Shown here: piece after piece, positions 63,761-64,000 of the stretch | How positions within the stretch are numbered: the stretch's first letter is position 1 | Layout: each line of letters begins with the position of its first letter | NCBI RefSeq assembly: GCF_000612665.1 | Contig: NZ_HG942046.1 | Span: 124,001 to 188,000, forward strand | Length of the DNA: 64,000 nucleotides | Source of the DNA: Neobacillus dielmonensis | Lineage (GTDB): Bacteria > Bacillota > Bacilli > Bacillales > Cytobacillaceae | Direction: 5' to 3' | Program-made: the position numbers and the translations under genes | The notes under the pieces: generated by a model | What the model saw: the letters and a program-made list of their open reading frames with translations, nothing else | What the model was told of the DNA's origin: nothing | The model's database searches: none

Positions 63761-64000
63761 GCTGATAAGATTTCTTTCACTTTCGAAACCACTGCACCAG
63801 GGCTGAACGGCTTTGAGATAAACGCATTTGCCCCCAAACCTAGTCCCTGCTCCTCATTCTGAGCAGAAAGCATAATAACCGGTGTATCTTTTAACTTTCT
63901 TACTTCCTCAAGGACGGTAAAGCCATTTTTTCCTGGCATAAATACGTCCAAGATGATTAAATCATAGTCTTCCTGCAGTGCCTGCGCCAAACCATCGTCC
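63751..64000 (-). CDS. Single-domain response regulator, 5' part beyond the window
   Basis: About 82 codons of a receiver domain, open to the window end. Phosphoacceptor Asp in LIILDVFMPGKNG, the Thr/Ser position in VIMLSAQ, and the Lys in FISKPF are present. It ends right after the last helix (VVSKVKEILSAKN), so no output domain follows at the C-terminus: CheY/Spo0F-like. The N-terminus and any partner kinase lie outside. Confidence 0.85.
   Translation of the reverse strand, partial: DDGLAQALQEDYDLIILDVFMPGKNGFTVLEEVRKLKDTPVIMLSAQNEEQGLGLGANAFISKPFSPGAVVSKVKEILSAKN

Noticed and set aside
63751..64000. Complete small response regulator starting at a TTG at 63990
   Set aside because: The frame stays open to the window edge and the first receiver strand and acidic pair are missing, so it is a cut gene rather than a short one.

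Overview
The window comes from a spore-forming, low-to-moderate GC Bacillota of the family Bacillaceae. The support is gene order: most of it follows the Bacillus subtilis nusA-to-cotE segment, with sporulation genes dpaAB, spoIIIE, spoVS, cotE, ymxH and ylxY, strong AGGAGG-type ribosome binding sites, and frequent TTG/GTG starts. A Neobacillus- or Mesobacillus-like member is a guess, not a demonstrated assignment.

Layout. 1-7.6 kb: translation and transcription operon (rimP fragment, nusA, rnpM, ylxQ, infB, ylxP, rbfA, truB, ribF, rpsO). 7.9-12.8 kb: pnp, ylxY, mlpA, ymxH. 13.0-17.95 kb: dipicolinate synthase (dpaAB) followed by asd, dapG and dapA, i.e. the aspartate to dihydrodipicolinate route beside its spore-specific outlet. 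18.0-21.1 kb: an inserted locus for a secreted PL9-type pectate lyase, with a promoter, a cre-like box and a mobile repeat in its 5' region. 21.3-26.7 kb: rnjB, tepA, ylzJ, spoIIIE. 27.5-33.2 kb: GntR regulator ymfC and a BMP-type nucleoside ABC importer (nupNOPQ-like). 33.4-39.3 kb: ymfF, ymfH, ymfI (linked to EF-P modification), ymfJ, ymfK, rodZ-like ymfM. 39.4-45.8 kb: pgsA, cinA, recA (LexA box), rny, ymdB, spoVS. 46.3-51.9 kb: korAB (2-oxoacid:ferredoxin oxidoreductase), miaB, ymcA, cotE. After cotE the B. subtilis order breaks (no mutSL). 52-64 kb is accessory: GNAT acetyltransferase, kinase-like protein, HXXEE membrane protein, serC, D-2-hydroxyacid dehydrogenase, lone ABC ATPase, HpaB-type monooxygenase, secreted subtilase, AI-2E family membrane protein, decayed NERD-domain pseudogene, FbpB-like small protein, and a cut-off receiver-domain protein.

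The most interesting non-genic signal is a family of palindrome-rich, terminal-inverted-repeat elements (18204-18480, 37118-37421, 55891-56065, a decayed copy near 27.0-27.2 kb, and perhaps a miniature relic at 23084-23140). All four recognisable copies lie in the same orientation upstream of a gene, and two show imperfect 8-bp target duplications. The copy at 18.2-18.5 kb appears to have inserted between the promoter/cre box and the ribosome binding site of the pectate lyase gene. Two copies (and the decayed one) carry an extra ~112-119 bp hairpin that the short copy lacks.

Other points: a multiply frameshifted NERD gene recognisable in pieces, a 21-bp tandem repeat in the adjacent intergenic region, cre-like boxes at the pectate lyase and korAB promoters, a sigma-K-like promoter before dpaA, and a structured leader before asd. 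No tRNA, rRNA, CRISPR array, intact insertion sequence or prophage was seen.
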